The notes below the pieces were generated by a model. It was not told where the DNA came from and searched no databases. It saw only the letters and a list, made by a program, of their open reading frames with translations. This document shows, one piece after another, positions 1 to 11,421 of a stretch of 64,000 nt of DNA; the stretch's first letter is position 1, and each line of letters opens with the position of its first letter. Location of the stretch: assembly GCF_004011885.1 (NCBI RefSeq), contig NZ_SBEF01000003.1, positions 62,001-126,000 on the forward strand, given 5' to 3'. Source of the stretch: Serratia microhaemolytica. Its GTDB lineage: Bacteria > Pseudomonadota > Gammaproteobacteria > Enterobacterales > Enterobacteriaceae. The position numbers and the translations under genes were made by a program.

Positions 1-670
1 AGGTTGCTGCTGGTGTTACACTGCTGCTTTGGCTTTGGCTTTGGCTTTGGCTTTGGCTTTGGCTTTGGCTTTGGCTTTGCTGGGCGATGCTGGTGCCAGT
101 GCTGCCTGGGCCGCTCAACGTGCCATCAGCTGATACTTTGATAAAGTCGACTCGCACTTCGTTCTTGGCTGACAGATTTAACTGTTCAGCTGCTGCTTTC
201 GACAGTTCAATAATATGCTGGTTGGTATATGGGCCACGATCATTCACACGAACCACTAACTGTCGACCATTAGCCAGGTTGGTGACACGCACATAACTCG
301 GCAGTGGTAGTGTTGGGTGCGCTGCCATCAGTGCATTGGGATCGAATTTTTCGCCGATTGCTGTTACATCACCACTTGCTCCTTCGCCGTACCAGATTGC
401 TAAACCGGTTTGCGAGAATTTTTGAGGATCTTTGATGATGGTGTAAACATTACCATTCACGGCATAATCTTGCATTGCATCTGCGTTATAAGGTTCATAA
501 CGCGGTGTGACACCACCGACTGCAGTCGCAACGCTGGTTTTTACTGCTGTTTTAGCCTCAGTTTGATCCGCAGCTTGCGGAGCGGGTATATATTGCGTTG
601 TTGAGCCACCACAGGCGGAGAGTAATACCGCTACCGCGATTGTGTTGCCCCAAAGCCACTGTTTACGCAT
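1..670 (-). CDS. rlpA: RlpA, septal-ring rare lipoprotein A (C-terminus beyond window)
   Basis: The first 223 residues are visible. The N-terminus is a lipoprotein signal with lipobox LSAC and lipidated Cys20, so the product should be an outer-membrane lipoprotein. Residues near 90-180 form the double-psi beta-barrel domain, with the family signatures WYGEG, AAHPTLPLPS and VNDRGPY. RlpA proteins bind, and in some species cleave, peptidoglycan lacking stem peptides at the division site. Catalytic activity is not established for the E. coli protein. A nine-fold Gln-Ser linker follows. The SPOR domain expected after it lies outside the window. The ATG at 670 is 13 bases below the mrdB stop, in the usual mrdA-mrdB-rlpA order. 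Confidence 0.93.
   Translation of the reverse strand, partial: MRKQWLWGNTIAVAVLLSACGGSTTQYIPAPQAADQTEAKTAVKTSVATAVGGVTPRYEPYNADAMQDYAVNGNVYTIIKDPQKFSQTGLAIWYGEGASGDVTAIGEKFDPNALMAAHPTLPLPSYVRVTNLANGRQLVVRVNDRGPYTNQHIIELSKAAAEQLNLSAKNEVRVDFIKVSADGTLSGPGSTGTSIAQQSQSQSQSQSQSQSQSQSSSVTPAAT
28..75. repeat. Perfect hexanucleotide repeat, 8 x TTTGGC, inside rlpA
   Basis: Eight uninterrupted copies of TTTGGC are followed by a partial ninth (TTTGC, 76-80). Read on the minus strand they encode alternating Gln and Ser (codons CAA, AGC) in the linker between the RlpA barrel and its expected SPOR domain. A unit of six keeps the frame, so gain or loss of copies would change linker length but not switch the gene off. 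Confidence 0.97.
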
Positions 671-683
671 TATTATTCACCTC

Positions 684-1796
684 TTATAAGTTTTTAGATA
701 ACAATTTGCGATGTGTATGGATCGACATAACAATGCCAAACCCTGCCATCAGCACAATTAACGCTGAACCGCCATAACTGACCAGGGGCAATGGCACACC
801 GACGACCGGTAGAATACCACTGACCATACCGATATTTACAAACACATAGACAAATAATATCAGCATTAGCCCCCCAACCATGACGCGGCCAAAGGTCGTT
901 TGCGCACGTGCGGCAATAATTAAGCCACGTGCAATTAGCAGTAGATACAACGTTAATAACACCAGAACTCCGAGTAATCCTAACTCTTCAGATAGCACCG
1001 CGAAGATGAAATCAGTATGTCTTTCAGGCAGAAACTCCAGTTGCGACTGTGTGCCAAGCAGCCACCCTTTACCAGGGAAGCCGCCGGAACCGATCGCGAT
1101 TTTTGATTGAATAATGTGGTAGCCAGCGCCGAGTGGATCACTTTCTGGGTCTAGCAGTGTCATCACGCGTTCACGCTGGTAATCATGCATTAGGAAGAAC
1201 CATAACACAGGAATAAAAGCAGCCAGAAGTATGGTGGCAATACCGATAAGTCGCCAGCTCATTCCGGCTAGGAATAACACAAACAACCCAGAGGAAGCGA
1301 CTAAAATTGAGGTGCCTAAATCGGGTTGTGCAGCCACCAGTAACGTGGGCAGAAATATAATCACTAAAGCGATGCCAGTATTTTTTAATGATGGTGGACA
1401 GGTATCACGATTCATAAAGCGTGCGACCATCAGTGGCACTGCAATTTTGGCGATTTCCGATGGTTGAAAGCGCACAAAACCTAAATCGAGCCAGCGTTGT
1501 GCCCCTTTGCTGATCTGGCCAAATGTGTCGACCAGAATAAGTAGAATGATGCAGAGAATATAGAGATAGATCGACCAGTTTTCATAAACCCGTGGTGGGA
1601 TTTGAGCCATGACAACCATTGCGATCAGCCCGATAAAAATCTGTGTCAGTTTACGTTCCATCATGGCAACATTTTGCCCACTGGCGCTCCAGATCACCAG
1701 AGCACTATAGGCCAGCAACGCCAGTATCAATAATAGAAAGATCGGGTCAAGATGGATTTTGATCCAAATAGATCCCTTGTTTTGATTTTCGGTCAT
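684..1796 (-). CDS. mrdB: RodA, SEDS peptidoglycan glycosyltransferase
   Basis: RodA polymerises lipid II into glycan strands during lateral wall growth, working with PBP2 in the elongasome at the inner membrane. The protein is hydrophobic with about ten membrane segments. It carries the SEDS landmarks, including [22 protein letters not shown] and a C-terminal [11 protein letters not shown] stretch. From the ATG at 1796 it is 370 aa, the E. coli length. A longer reading from 1868 would overlap the mrdA end and is unlikely. The start lies 7 bases below the mrdA stop, so the two are co-transcribed. Confidence 0.96.
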   Translation of the reverse strand: MTENQNKGSIWIKIHLDPIFLLLILALLAYSALVIWSASGQNVAMMERKLTQIFIGLIAMVVMAQIPPRVYENWSIYLYILCIILLILVDTFGQISKGAQRWLDLGFVRFQPSEIAKIAVPLMVARFMNRDTCPPSLKNTGIALVIIFLPTLLVAAQPDLGTSILVASSGLFVLFLAGMSWRLIGIATILLAAFIPVLWFFLMHDYQRERVMTLLDPESDPLGAGYHIIQSKIAIGSGGFPGKGWLLGTQSQLEFLPERHTDFIFAVLSEELGLLGVLVLLTLYLLLIARGLIIAARAQTTFGRVMVGGLMLILFVYVFVNIGMVSGILPVVGVPLPLVSYGGSALIVLMAGFGIVMSIHTHRKLLSKNL

Positions 1797-1803
1797 AGTT
1801 TGC

Positions 1804-3687
1804 CTATTGATGTTCACTGCCTGCGGTTGCTGCTGAACTATTATTCTCACCCAGCAGGATATGATCAAGGATCTGGCGGGTGATCACACCGACAGCAGAA
1901 GCGTCTGCACCACCATTTTCCAGAATGATGGTGACCGCAACCGTTGGATTTTTAAACGGCGCAAAGGCGGTCATCAATTTGTGATCACGTAAGTGTTCGG
2001 CAATCTTGTTAGCATCATAAGTTTCATAACCGAACACTTGTGCGGTACCTGATTTGGCAGCCGCTTTATACGGTGTGCCCTCAAAGAACTTACGTGCGGT
2101 GCCATTTGCTCGGTTGGCAACGCCATACATTCCTTCTTTGGCGATTTCCCAAAACCCAGAGTGGATGTCACCAATCTGTTGCTGCTCTTTCTGTTCGAAT
2201 GGCACTAACTCACCGTCAATACGCGTGCTTTGTAGCAGGTGAGGTTTTTTCACACTGCCATCATTGATCAGCGTGTTGAGTGCTTTTGCCATCTGTATTG
2301 GAGTGGCAGTCCAGTAGCCTTGTCCGATGCCGACTGGGATGGTGTCACCTTGGTACCACGGCTTTTTAAAGCGTTTTAGTTTCCATTCACGTGTTGGCAT
2401 TAAGCCTGGGCGTTCTTCAGCCAGGTCGATCCCGCTGTATTCGCCATAGCCAAATTTACCGAGCCAGTTCGATAGGCGATCGATACCCATATCATAAGCG
2501 ACTTGGTAGAAGAAGGTGTCAGCAGACTCTTCCAGAGCTTTCACTACATTAAGCCGACCGTGCCCCCACTTTTTCCAGTCACGAAAGCGTTTTTCCGATG
2601 CCGGCAGTTGCCACCAACCAGGATCAAAGATGACAGTGTTTTTGGTGATCACGCCGACACTGAGCGCAGATACCGCAATATAGGGTTTAACCGTTGATGC
2701 TGGTGGGTAAACACCTTGAGTGGCTCGGTTGATCAATGGGCGAGCGGGATCGTTAAGCAGTGCCTGGTATTCTTTATTCGAGATGCCGTTAACAAACAGG
2801 TTAGGATCGTAGCTTGGGTAAGAGACCATTGCCAGAATACCGCCAGTACGTGGATCACTGACAATCACAGCAGCACGGGTGCCAATTAATAGCTGCTCAA
2901 TGTAACGCTGTAGGTTGAGATCCAGCGTCAAATAAATATCTTTTCCGGCAGAAGGGGGCTGCTCATGTAATTGGCGGATCACCCGCCCACGGTTATTTAC
3001 TTCAACTTCTTCATAGCCGGGTTTGCCATGCAGAATATCTTCGTAGAAACGTTCGATACCGAGTTTACCAATATCGTGGGTGGCGGCGTAGCCCTGTAGC
3101 TTGCCCTCTTTTTCCAGGCGTTCAATATCACGATCATTAATTTTTGATACATAACCAATCACGTGTGTTAACGCCGAACCGTAAGGGTAATAACGCCGCT
3201 GGTAGCCTTTCACTTCAGCACCAGGAAAACGAAACTGGTTGACAGCAAAACGCGCCACTTGTACTTCAGTCAGCGCTGTTTTGACCGGGATCGAAGCAAA
3301 ACGACGTGAACGTTTGCGTTCTTTCTCAAAATTGGCGATATCATCGTCATTGAGATCAACGATGCTACGTAATTCTTGCAGGGTTGCTTTAAGATCACGG
3401 ACTTTTTCCGGCACCACTTCTAACTGGTAGATGGTGCGGTTGAGCGCCAGTGGTGTGCCATTACGATCGTAGATAATGCCACGGCTTGGAGCGATCGGCA
3501 CCAGTTTGATACGGTTTTCATTTGAGCGGGTGCGGTAATCTTCAAAACGCACAATTTGCAGGTGATAGAGGTTGGCAATCAGTACGCCAGTCAGTAGCAG
3601 AATAGCTAAAAATGCCACGAGGGCTCGACGCGCAAACAGCGCGGACTCCGCAGTATAATTGGGAAAAGGGGTACGTTCTCTTTTCAT
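1804..3687 (-). CDS. mrdA: Penicillin-binding protein 2, elongation transpeptidase
   Basis: This is a 627-aa class B PBP that cross-links peptidoglycan for rod-shape growth, paired with RodA. One N-terminal membrane anchor (about residues 21-43) is followed by the dimerisation/pedestal domain. The transpeptidase domain has all three active-site motifs: STVK (331-334, nucleophile Ser331), SAD (388-390) and KSGT (545-548). Length matches the family (E. coli 633 aa). The gene heads an mrdA-mrdB-rlpA run. The 258-bp spacer separating it from rlmH is longer than in E. coli. Confidence 0.97.
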   Translation of the reverse strand: MKRERTPFPNYTAESALFARRALVAFLAILLLTGVLIANLYHLQIVRFEDYRTRSNENRIKLVPIAPSRGIIYDRNGTPLALNRTIYQLEVVPEKVRDLKATLQELRSIVDLNDDDIANFEKERKRSRRFASIPVKTALTEVQVARFAVNQFRFPGAEVKGYQRRYYPYGSALTHVIGYVSKINDRDIERLEKEGKLQGYAATHDIGKLGIERFYEDILHGKPGYEEVEVNNRGRVIRQLHEQPPSAGKDIYLTLDLNLQRYIEQLLIGTRAAVIVSDPRTGGILAMVSYPSYDPNLFVNGISNKEYQALLNDPARPLINRATQGVYPPASTVKPYIAVSALSVGVITKNTVIFDPGWWQLPASEKRFRDWKKWGHGRLNVVKALEESADTFFYQVAYDMGIDRLSNWLGKFGYGEYSGIDLAEERPGLMPTREWKLKRFKKPWYQGDTIPVGIGQGYWTATPIQMAKALNTLINDGSVKKPHLLQSTRIDGELVPFEQKEQQQIGDIHSGFWEIAKEGMYGVANRANGTARKFFEGTPYKAAAKSGTAQVFGYETYDANKIAEHLRDHKLMTAFAPFKNPTVAVTIILENGGADASAVGVITRQILDHILLGENNSSAATAGSEHQ

Positions 3688-3809
3688 CCCGTTACTTTAT
3701 TTCTCTTTATTATTGTTACTGTCATCTTCGGCATTTTACTGTACAGGTGGATGAATTTTTCTAACCAGTCAGTTGCCCTATTGTCGCATTGAACCGATTG
3801 GCCTGACGA

Positions 3810-3827
3810 CCTCAACCTAGGTTGAGG
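3810..3827. repeat. Perfect 18-bp palindrome in the rlmH-mrdA spacer
   Basis: CCTCAACCTAGGTTGAGG is self-complementary over all 18 bases and lies about 120 bp upstream of the mrdA start. With no unpaired loop it resembles a dimeric protein-binding site more than a terminator. There is no T-run beside it. No regulator can be assigned from sequence alone. Confidence 0.7.
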
Positions 3828-3945
3828 CGCAAATCTATGGCTATTTGCTGTAATAATGCTGAAGCTGTGAGCCGCAATCAACTGACTGATCATGTTCATC
3901 GTCAATGGGTTGCATGATTTAATTGCGCACTGTTTCAGCCCAGCA

Positions 3946-4416
3946 CTACTCCCGATGATAAGGATGGTTGGTGGTAATACTCCAGGCACGGTAGAGGCTT
4001 TCAGCGACTAATACGCGCACCAAAGGGTGCGGCAAAGTCAGTGCTGAGAGCGACCAGCTCTGTTCCGCCGCAGCCTTGCAGGCTGGCGCTAACCCTTCTG
4101 GGCCACCGATCAGCAGGCTAACGTTGCGTCCATCCTGTTTCCAACGCTCTAGCTGTTGTGCCAGTTGTGGTGTTTGCCAGGGGGTGCCGGGAATATCCAA
4201 GCTAACAATGCGGTTGCCTTTAGCTACAGCAGCGAGCATCTGCTCGCCCTCTTTCTCCAGAATGCGTTTGATGTCGGCATTTTTGCCACGTTTACCGGCC
4301 GGGATCTCAATCAACTCCAGTGGCATTTCTTTAGGAAAACGTTGTAGATAATCAACAAAACCGGTTTGCACCCACTCTGGCATTTTGGTGCCGACAGCGA
4401 CCAACTGCAACTTCAC
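3946..4416 (-). CDS. rlmH: RlmH, 23S rRNA pseudouridine-1915 N3-methyltransferase
   Basis: RlmH is a SPOUT-family methyltransferase acting on pseudouridine 1915 in helix 69 of 23S rRNA, using S-adenosylmethionine on assembled 70S ribosomes. The protein is 156 aa, essentially the family length. It shows the C-terminal knot sequences LLIGGPEGL and [20 protein letters not shown], which form the cofactor pocket. It follows rsfS by 3 bases and is probably co-transcribed with it, as in E. coli. The ATG start at 4416 gives the canonical [14 protein letters not shown]-terminus. Confidence 0.97.
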   Translation of the reverse strand: MKLQLVAVGTKMPEWVQTGFVDYLQRFPKEMPLELIEIPAGKRGKNADIKRILEKEGEQMLAAVAKGNRIVSLDIPGTPWQTPQLAQQLERWKQDGRNVSLLIGGPEGLAPACKAAAEQSWSLSALTLPHPLVRVLVAESLYRAWSITTNHPYHRE

Positions 4417-4419
4417 TGC

Positions 4420-4737
4420 TTAATTCCAAAGTTTTTCAAGTTCATACAACTGGCGGCTCTCTTCCTGCATCACATGCACAATCGCTTCACCTAGATCAAC
4501 CACAATCCAATCAGAAGCGGCTTGGCCTTTCATACTGTGTAGTTCCATTCCGGCCGCACGTGCTTCTTGTGCCAGATGTTGGGCAATCGACATAACGTGG
4601 CGGGTGGACGTGCCGGTGCAGATGATCATGTAATCAGTAATGCTGGATTTGCCACGCACATCCAGTACAACGATATCTTGACCTTTCAGATCATCAATTT
4701 TGTCGATGATAAAGTCTTGGAGTTGTTTACCTTGCAA
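4420..4737 (-). CDS. rsfS: RsfS, ribosomal silencing factor (TTG start)
   Basis: RsfS binds uL14 on the 50S subunit and blocks subunit joining in starvation. The conserved protein begins [20 protein letters not shown] and ends [10 protein letters not shown] place the start at the TTG at 4737, because a G-rich Shine-Dalgarno (AGGGGGG) lies just upstream and the product is then 105 aa, as in E. coli. A reading from 4836 would add 33 residues with no family similarity. No gene lies between this and nadD, where E. coli has cobC (phpB). Confidence 0.94.
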   Translation of the reverse strand: MQGKQLQDFIIDKIDDLKGQDIVVLDVRGKSSITDYMIICTGTSTRHVMSIAQHLAQEARAAGMELHSMKGQAASDWIVVDLGEAIVHVMQEESRQLYELEKLWN

Positions 4738-4890
4738 AGGTTCCCCCCTGTGGGTCTGTTGTATAAGGCTCAACGAAAGCGAGCGGTGACTCGCGCAGTT
4801 CTCCAGCCTAGGGGCGGTATCAACACCGTGCCCCAAGACGCGCGATTGGCGCTTGCCATCGGCTGAGATCGGCGCAGTATAGCATGTGCC

Positions 4891-5553
4891 CTATCGATAT
4901 AAACCCTGTAACTCGATATAGCGCTGCACTGAACGTGGCAGCAGATCATCGCAACTGATGCCCTGTTGGTGGCGTTGACGGATTTCGGTGGCAGAAATCT
5001 CCCATAACGGTGTGTTAGCCAGGTAGATATAACCAGCAGATTGGCGGTGTAACTCCACAGGCCTTCGAACTTGATGCTGCTCCAGCCAGTGTTGGAGGAC
5101 TACGGTTTCCATTTGTTGTTGATAGCCAGGGCGGGCGAGTACCAACAGATGGCAGTAGTTAAGTAGATCCTGCCAGCGATGCCACTTGTGCAAGCTCAGA
5201 AGTGAGTCTTGGCCGATAATAAATGCCAGGCGGGTATCCGCTCCGTGCTGCTGGCGGAGCTCTTCAAGTGTATCGATGGTGTAAGAGGGCGTTATGCGGT
5301 GTAGCTCGCGATCGTCGACCGTAAACAGCGGGTGTTCAGCGATTGCGATCTGTACCATCGCTAGGCGTTGTTGTGCATTGGCTTCCGGTTGTGGGCGGTG
5401 TGGTGGTACGTGATTGGGCAGCAGTGTGACTCGCTCAAGACCGATCTCTTGTGCTAGCGCTTCGACAGGGCGCAAGTGACCATAGTGAATAGGGTCGAAG
5501 GTGCCACCAAAGAGAGCGAGCAGTTTATGCCGCGAGCCTGGTTTAGTGTGCAT
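4891..5553 (-). CDS. nadD: NadD, nicotinate-mononucleotide adenylyltransferase
   Basis: NadD converts nicotinate mononucleotide and ATP to nicotinate adenine dinucleotide, the step shared by de novo and salvage NAD synthesis (see pncB at 58674). The nucleotidyltransferase motif [11 protein letters not shown] is at residues 16-26, and the ISATEIRQR motif is near the C-terminus. The protein is 220 aa, slightly longer than E. coli (213) because of the N-terminus. It overlaps holA by 11 bases, so translation is probably coupled. Confidence 0.96.
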   Translation of the reverse strand: MHTKPGSRHKLLALFGGTFDPIHYGHLRPVEALAQEIGLERVTLLPNHVPPHRPQPEANAQQRLAMVQIAIAEHPLFTVDDRELHRITPSYTIDTLEELRQQHGADTRLAFIIGQDSLLSLHKWHRWQDLLNYCHLLVLARPGYQQQMETVVLQHWLEQHQVRRPVELHRQSAGYIYLANTPLWEISATEIRQRHQQGISCDDLLPRSVQRYIELQGLYR

Positions 5554-6577
5554 TGGAAAAATTCGTCGCTAATGGTTTACCGCACAGCAGCATCGATAGA
5601 GCTTCTAGCTCTGTCCAAACTGATTGTGCGTAGTCCTGTTTCAGTACAACCTCGATGCTGGCTAACAGCGAGACAGCCTGTTGCAGTTGTCGCCTGGAGA
5701 GTCGTTGTAGCGCTTCGCTCAGCAACGGGCGGCGATTCTGCCAAACTTTATGTTGATCAAATAGATTACGCAGTGGCGTGTCGGCCATGGCGCGCTGTAG
5801 GTTCAGCAGCAGCAGCAACTCACGTTGTAGTGTACGCAGCAAAATAGCAGGCTCGGCATCCTCTTTTGCCAACTGTTGCAGGATGTGCCAGGCGCGTTTG
5901 CTTTTCCCTGCCAGTAGGGCATCCAGCCAGTGAAAAGGGGTAAAGTGAGCGGCATCATTCACCGCCTGTTCAACCCGAGGCAGTGTGAGTTTACCATCCG
6001 GATAGAGCAGTGCCAGCCGTTCTAGCACTTGAGCCAGAGCCAGCAAATTGCCTTCATAGCAGTAACACAGTAGCTGATTGGCGGCTTGATCCAACTCAAG
6101 GCGCATCGATTTGGCACGTTGGGTGATCCAGCGTGGTAGGTGTGCTTGTTCCGGAGCCTGACAAGTCACTAGCACGGCGTTGCTGCCAAACGCTTTGACC
6201 CAAGCGCTGTTTTCTTGTGTTTTGTTCAGTTGAGGTGAGCGTAGAACCAGCAAAATATCCTGGTGCAGCATTGCCGCCAATTTGACGAACTGTTCGCTGA
6301 TCGCGGCTGTTACTCCTCTCTCTGGCAGGTGTAACAGCAGAGTTTGCCGTGTGGCAAACAAGCTCAAGGTTTGGCATAGGCTAAAAATCGATGGCCAGTC
6401 AGTTTGCTGATCCAGTGTGATGTTGTGGTGTTCGGTAAAACCTTGCTGTTCAGCATGATGGCGGATCAGATCCTGGCTCTCCTGTAGCAACAAAGGTTCG
6501 TTGCCCGCCAATAGGTAGCAGGCGCGCAGCCCCTCTTTAAGCTGCGCGGCGAGCTGTTCAGGATAGAGACGGATCAT
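5543..6577 (-). CDS. holA: DNA polymerase III delta subunit
   Basis: HolA is the subunit of the clamp loader that opens the beta sliding clamp. The 344-aa protein aligns throughout with E. coli delta: the N-terminus is [19 protein letters not shown], with the clamp-contact region [11 protein letters not shown] near residue 72 and [23 protein letters not shown] in the middle domain. It is an AAA+-like fold without a functional ATPase site. It overlaps lptE by 4 bases (ATGA), as is usual in this operon. Confidence 0.96.
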   Translation of the reverse strand: MIRLYPEQLAAQLKEGLRACYLLAGNEPLLLQESQDLIRHHAEQQGFTEHHNITLDQQTDWPSIFSLCQTLSLFATRQTLLLHLPERGVTAAISEQFVKLAAMLHQDILLVLRSPQLNKTQENSAWVKAFGSNAVLVTCQAPEQAHLPRWITQRAKSMRLELDQAANQLLCYCYEGNLLALAQVLERLALLYPDGKLTLPRVEQAVNDAAHFTPFHWLDALLAGKSKRAWHILQQLAKEDAEPAILLRTLQRELLLLLNLQRAMADTPLRNLFDQHKVWQNRRPLLSEALQRLSRRQLQQAVSLLASIEVVLKQDYAQSVWTELEALSMLLCGKPLATNFSNAH

Positions 6578-7143
6578 GGTGTGTTGAGATCCACTGTGCT
6601 GCCAGCCTGTTGGCTGGCGTTAGCAGTGGGTGTCAGATCTTGTGGTTGCATTGATACTGAAAGCAGTTTCAACAGGATCTGTTGTGCGGCCTGTTGATGC
6701 ATTTCTTGCAGGATGATGTTTTGTTCTGAGTTCTTTGCCAGCGCGGTGAGCGGGTTATCAAAGAAGGCACGTGAGACAGTGACTGAGATCGGATAGAGAT
6801 CATCACCAGGCAGCAGTGCTTGAGCCTGGACAGAGAGCGTTAAGCGATATTCAGCCGTTTTACCATCCTGAAAGATTGAAACGGTATCTTGCCCCAATGA
6901 GGAGGTGACAATTCGCAATGTTGGGATATCGTGACGTGCAGCATCATACGGCACCACGTTGCTGCCGTTAAGACGTAGCTGCTCGCGCACGGCACGGGTA
7001 AGCGGCCCAAACGGATCGTAGCTTTCCAGATAGAGTGTATGGAGCTTTGTCTGCATCTGGGTATTGCTACGCAGGTGGAAACCGCAGCCAGCGGTGACCA
7101 GCACCGCTAAACTGAGTAACAATGTGAGAATATGCTGTCGCAC
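6574..7143 (-). CDS. lptE: LptE, LPS-assembly lipoprotein (GTG start)
   Basis: LptE is the outer-membrane lipoprotein that plugs the LptD barrel and helps insert LPS in the outer leaflet. The signal peptide ends in lipobox TAGC followed by GFHLR. I choose the GTG at 7143, since it gives the expected [20 protein letters not shown] start and is preceded by a run of six G. The TTG at 7155 overlaps that ribosome-binding site. The product is 189 aa against 193 in E. coli. It follows leuS by 13 bases, and its partners lptA, lptB and lptC are at 33-35 kb. lptD is not in the window. Confidence 0.94.
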   Translation of the reverse strand: MRQHILTLLLSLAVLVTAGCGFHLRSNTQMQTKLHTLYLESYDPFGPLTRAVREQLRLNGSNVVPYDAARHDIPTLRIVTSSLGQDTVSIFQDGKTAEYRLTLSVQAQALLPGDDLYPISVTVSRAFFDNPLTALAKNSEQNIILQEMHQQAAQQILLKLLSVSMQPQDLTPTANASQQAGSTVDLNTP

Positions 7144-7156
7144 GGTACCCCCCAAG

Positions 7157-9739
7157 TTAGCCTACTACCAGATTGAGTAATTTACCTGGTACGTAGATCA
7201 CTTTACGCACAGTCACGCCGTTGAGGTATTTAGCAACCAGATGCTCCTGTTCGGCACGCTGACGTACTTGCTGTTCGTTGGCATCTGCAGGCACGGTGAT
7301 TTTAGCGCGTACTTTGCCATTCACTTGCACCACGACCAGCAGAGAATTCTCTACCATCGCAGCTTCTTCTGCCTGCGGCCATGCTGCGGTGTCGATTTCT
7401 CCTTCACCACCCAACGCCTGCCATAAGCTAAAGCAGATATGTGGAGTAAACGGATAGAGCAGACGCACAATCGCCAGCAGAGCCTCCTGCATTAGGGCGC
7501 GATCTTGTGCGCTCTGTTGCGGTGCTCGCAGCAGTTTATTCATTAGCTCCATCACTGCAGCGATTGCGGTGTTGAAGGTCTGGCGACGGCCGATATCATC
7601 ACTGACTTTGGCAATGGTTTTATGTAGATCACGACGCAGCGCGGTCTGTTCTTCATTGAGTTCAGCGACTAACAGCGGTTCTGTACTGCCTTTTTGCAGA
7701 TGTTCGTAAGCCAGTTTCCATAAGCGCTTCAGGAAGCGATTCGCCCCTTCAACGCCAGACTCTTGCCATTCGAGCGTCATCTCTGCCGGTGAGGCAAACA
7801 TCATAAACAGACGCACGGTATCTGCACCGTAGCGCTCAACCATCACCTGTGGATCGATACCGTTGTTTTTTGACTTCGACATTTTGCTCATGCCGGCATA
7901 AATCAGTTCACGTCCGCTCTGATCGGTGGCTTTGACGATCCGCCCTTTCTCATCGCGTTCGACACTGACATCAACCGGAGATACCCAAACACGTTCGCCA
8001 TTGCTACCGATGTAGTAGAAGGCATCGGCCAGCACCATCCCTTGACAGAGTAGGCGTTTGGCTGGTTCATCTGAGTTGACCAGACCGGCATCGCGCATCA
8101 GCTTGTGGAAGAAGCGGAAATACATCAGGTGCATGATGGCATGTTCAATGCCGCCAACATATTGATCTACCGGTAGCCAGTAGTTAGCCGCAGCAGGATC
8201 GAGCATTCCCTGATGGTATTGTGGGCAGGTGTAGCGTGCGTAATACCAAGAAGACTCCATGAAGGTATCGAAGGTGTCAGTTTCACGCAGTGCGGGTTGA
8301 CCGTTGAAATGCGTTTTTGCCCACTCAGGATCAGCCTTAATCGGGCTGTTGATGCCATCCATCACCACATCCTCGGGCAGGATCACCGGTAACTGATCTT
8401 CCGGTGTTGGTACCACGGTGCCATCCTCCAAGGTGATCATCGGGATCGGTGCACCCCAGTAACGTTGGCGCGAAACACCCCAGTCACGCAGGCGATAGTT
8501 GACTTTGCGTTGACCCGCACCGAGCGCTACCAACTTATCGGCAATGGCGTCAAAGGCGGCTTGATGTGCTAGACCATCAAACTCAGCTGAGTTGAACAGT
8601 GCACCTTTTTCAGTCATGGCGGCGGCGCTGATATCAGGTTGGCTGCCATCCAGGTTGAGGATCACCGGTTTGATCGGCAGCGCATATTTACTGGCAAATT
8701 CCCAGTCGCGTTGATCATGTGCGGGTACCGCCATTACCGCACCAGTACCGTACTCCATCAGCACGAAATTGGCTGCCCAGATTGGCAGTTGTTCACCGGT
8801 GAGCGGATGGATGACAAACAGCCCAGTGGCCATCCCTTTCTTCTCCATCGTCGCCATTTCAGCTTCTGCGACTTTGGTATTGCGGCACTCTTCGATAAAG
8901 GCGCTCAACTCAGGATTATTTTGTGCAGCAAGCTGTGCTAACGGATGAGCAGAAGCGACAGCAACGTAAGTTGCTCCCATGAAGGTATCCGGACGGGTGG
9001 TGTAGACAGTCAGTTTCTGTTCACTACCGACTACCTGAAAGGTGATCTCTACCCCTTCGGAACGGCCAATCCAGTTGCGCTGCATGGTTTTCACCTGCTC
9101 AGGCCAGCTCTCTAGCGTATCGAGATCATTCAGTAACTGATCGGCATAAGCAGTGATTTTGATAAACCATTGCGGGATTTCTTTGCGTTCCACCTGGGTG
9201 TCACAGCGCCAGCAGCAGCCTTCAATCACCTGCTCATTTGCTAATACCGTTTGATCGTGCGGGCACCAGTTAACAGCGGATGTTTTCTTGTAGACCAGAC
9301 CTTTTTGGTACAGTTTAGTGAAGAACCACTGTTCCCAGCGATAATAGTCTGGTTTGCAGGTGGCAATTTCACGATCCCAATCGTAGCCGAATCCCAGCAG
9401 TTTGAGCTGGTTTTTCATATATTCGATATTGTCATAGGTCCAAGGTGCCGGAGCCGTGTTGTTTTTTACTGCGGCACCTTCAGCAGGTAGACCAAAGGCA
9501 TCCCAACCGATCGGTTGCAACACGTTTTTACCTTGCATCCGTTGGTAGCGTGAGATCACATCGCCTATGGTGTAGTTACGCACATGCCCCATATGCAGAC
9601 GGCCTGAAGGGTATGGCAACATGGATAGACAGTAATATTTCTCTTTACTGGCATCTTCAGTGACTTTGAAAGTCTGCTTCTGTTGCCAGTGAAGCTGTAC
9701 GGTCGATTCTATCTCTTCGGGGCTGTATTGCTCTTGCAT
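7157..9739 (-). CDS. leuS: Leucyl-tRNA synthetase
   Basis: LeuS is the class I aminoacyl-tRNA synthetase charging tRNA-Leu. At 860 aa it equals the E. coli length. The HIGH-type motif appears as HMGH (about residue 49), the KMSKS motif as KMSKSKN (about residue 619), and a CP1 editing domain with a [12 protein letters not shown] signature lies between. Its substrate includes the tRNA-Leu(UAG) gene at 17557. It is first in the leuS-lptE-holA-nadD run. Confidence 0.98.
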   Translation of the reverse strand: MQEQYSPEEIESTVQLHWQQKQTFKVTEDASKEKYYCLSMLPYPSGRLHMGHVRNYTIGDVISRYQRMQGKNVLQPIGWDAFGLPAEGAAVKNNTAPAPWTYDNIEYMKNQLKLLGFGYDWDREIATCKPDYYRWEQWFFTKLYQKGLVYKKTSAVNWCPHDQTVLANEQVIEGCCWRCDTQVERKEIPQWFIKITAYADQLLNDLDTLESWPEQVKTMQRNWIGRSEGVEITFQVVGSEQKLTVYTTRPDTFMGATYVAVASAHPLAQLAAQNNPELSAFIEECRNTKVAEAEMATMEKKGMATGLFVIHPLTGEQLPIWAANFVLMEYGTGAVMAVPAHDQRDWEFASKYALPIKPVILNLDGSQPDISAAAMTEKGALFNSAEFDGLAHQAAFDAIADKLVALGAGQRKVNYRLRDWGVSRQRYWGAPIPMITLEDGTVVPTPEDQLPVILPEDVVMDGINSPIKADPEWAKTHFNGQPALRETDTFDTFMESSWYYARYTCPQYHQGMLDPAAANYWLPVDQYVGGIEHAIMHLMYFRFFHKLMRDAGLVNSDEPAKRLLCQGMVLADAFYYIGSNGERVWVSPVDVSVERDEKGRIVKATDQSGRELIYAGMSKMSKSKNNGIDPQVMVERYGADTVRLFMMFASPAEMTLEWQESGVEGANRFLKRLWKLAYEHLQKGSTEPLLVAELNEEQTALRRDLHKTIAKVSDDIGRRQTFNTAIAAVMELMNKLLRAPQQSAQDRALMQEALLAIVRLLYPFTPHICFSLWQALGGEGEIDTAAWPQAEEAAMVENSLLVVVQVNGKVRAKITVPADANEQQVRQRAEQEHLVAKYLNGVTVRKVIYVPGKLLNLVVG

Positions 9740-9793
9740 GGCGTCCGCTGATCCTGTTGGTATAAAACGGCTACATCATCGGTAGCATTGATA

Positions 9794-9813
9794 ATCGGCA
9801 TAGCATAGCCGAT
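9794..9813. other. Stem-loop in the lnt-leuS spacer
   Basis: ATCGGC and GCCGAT form a 6-bp stem around an 8-base loop, about 22 bp after the lnt stop on the minus strand. No T-run follows on either strand, so it is at most a weak terminator or an mRNA 3'-end structure. Confidence 0.4.
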
Positions 9814-9834
9814 AAGCGCTGGCAGCAACAACAC

Positions 9835-11415
9835 CTAGCGCGTTGCGTTGCTGCTCATATTTATTGGTTCGTTGTCATCACTGTTAGCCGGTTGGCGTCG
9901 GCTGGCGAACCAGGCGGCTAACAGTGATAGCAGAGTGATGATCCACAGTGGAGTTGCGCCAAATCGGGCATAAGGAGTGATACCGCTACTGGGGGTGACA
10001 TTCAGTTCCAGTACGCCACGCGTGAACTGTGGCAGGGTAGCCAGCACTTCGCCATCCGCATTTACTACCGCAGTGATGCCATTATTGGTGGCCCGTAACA
10101 GTGGGCGACCTAGCTCTAAGGCTCGCATTCGCGCCATCTGGAAATGTTGCCACGGACCAATTGAGTGGCCGAACCAGGCATCATTGGAGATGGTGAGTAA
10201 AAAATCGGTCTCAGGCCGAAAATTAGCACGCACTTGCTGACCCAACACAATTTCATAGCAAATGGTTGGGGTAAAGAAATAACCCGATACGCTCAATTGG
10301 GGTTGGCGATAGTCACCACGGCTAAAAGAGGACATCGGCAAGTCGAAGAAAGGGGCTAATGGACGTAATAGGCTTTCCAACGGTACAAACTCACCGAATG
10401 GCACCAAATGGTGCTTATGGTAACGTGTTCTCGCTGGGTAGCTGTAGGCTGGATTTTTCCCTAATACAATGATCGAATTGAAAAAATCAAGTTGCTGTTG
10501 CTGATTGAGCCGGGTGTCAACAATACCAGTGATCAGTCGCGAGCGGTTAGCGCGTAACTGTCGATCCAGTTCAGCGAGGAAATCTTGCTGGTGATACTCA
10601 AAATCAGGGATCGCCGATTCAGGCCAAATAATGATTGAGGCTCTGCCCAGTAGTGGTAGCGTTTTATCGCGGTAAACGTGCAACGTCTCTTGCAGTGCTT
10701 CCGGTTGCCATTTCAGCGATTGTTCAATATTGCCCTGAACCAGTGCGATACTGACTGCTTCGGTCGGTTGTGGGGTAAACCACCGCCATTGGCTCAATGG
10801 CCAGGAGAGCAATAACATTGTCAGTGCAATTGCCGCCGGTAGCAAGCGTCGCTGGTGGATGGCAGACAGTAGTAACCCACTCAGTATCAACAGTAAGAAG
10901 GTGACGGCTTCTACCCCCAACACCGGAGCGATACCCTTCAACGGGCCATCGATCTGGCTGTAGCCAAATTGTAGCCAAGGAAAACCGGTTAGTACCCAGC
11001 CACGCAGGAATTCGGTAAGTTGCCACAGTGCTGGAGCAGCAACCGCTAAGCGCCAGATGCTGGTTTTCGGCCAAAAATAGTTCAGTAATGCGGCAAACAG
11101 GCCACTGTAGAGCGCTAAGTAGGCGGCGAGCAGCAGCACCAGTAGCAGGTTGACCGCAAATGGCATTCCGCCAAAGTCGGCGATGCTGACATAAACCCAG
11201 TTGACTCCACTGCCAAACAGCCCAAATCCCCAGCAAAAACCGAGCGCGGCAGCCTGCTTGGTAGTGCGGTCGAGCGTCACTGCCAGTAGCCCGATCAGTG
11301 AGATCAGTGCGGCTGGCCAGATATCGTAAGGCGAAAAGGCCAAGGTGCCAGTGGCACCGGTAACCAGCGCCAGTAGGACGCGCAGTGATTGGCGTTTGAG
11401 TAGTGGAGTCGGCAT
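9835..11415 (-). CDS. lnt: Apolipoprotein N-acyltransferase
   Basis: Lnt adds the third acyl chain to the N-terminal cysteine of lipoproteins in the inner membrane, so it acts on RlpA and LptE of this window. An N-terminal multi-span membrane region (about residues 10-210) is followed by a periplasmic nitrilase domain. The Glu-Lys-Cys triad is recognisable in [22 protein letters not shown] and PTICYEIV. The protein is 526 aa, slightly longer than E. coli (512), with a short polar tail. It lies 6 bases below corC, the conserved order. Confidence 0.97.
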   Translation of the reverse strand: MPTPLLKRQSLRVLLALVTGATGTLAFSPYDIWPAALISLIGLLAVTLDRTTKQAAALGFCWGFGLFGSGVNWVYVSIADFGGMPFAVNLLLVLLLAAYLALYSGLFAALLNYFWPKTSIWRLAVAAPALWQLTEFLRGWVLTGFPWLQFGYSQIDGPLKGIAPVLGVEAVTFLLLILSGLLLSAIHQRRLLPAAIALTMLLLSWPLSQWRWFTPQPTEAVSIALVQGNIEQSLKWQPEALQETLHVYRDKTLPLLGRASIIIWPESAIPDFEYHQQDFLAELDRQLRANRSRLITGIVDTRLNQQQQLDFFNSIIVLGKNPAYSYPARTRYHKHHLVPFGEFVPLESLLRPLAPFFDLPMSSFSRGDYRQPQLSVSGYFFTPTICYEIVLGQQVRANFRPETDFLLTISNDAWFGHSIGPWQHFQMARMRALELGRPLLRATNNGITAVVNADGEVLATLPQFTRGVLELNVTPSSGITPYARFGATPLWIITLLSLLAAWFASRRQPANSDDNEPINMSSNATR

Positions 11416-11421
11416 GATGAT

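Noticed and set aside
3684-3989. 101-codon minus-strand frame between rlmH and mrdA
   Set aside because: Overlaps both real genes, has no family similarity, and spans the palindrome.
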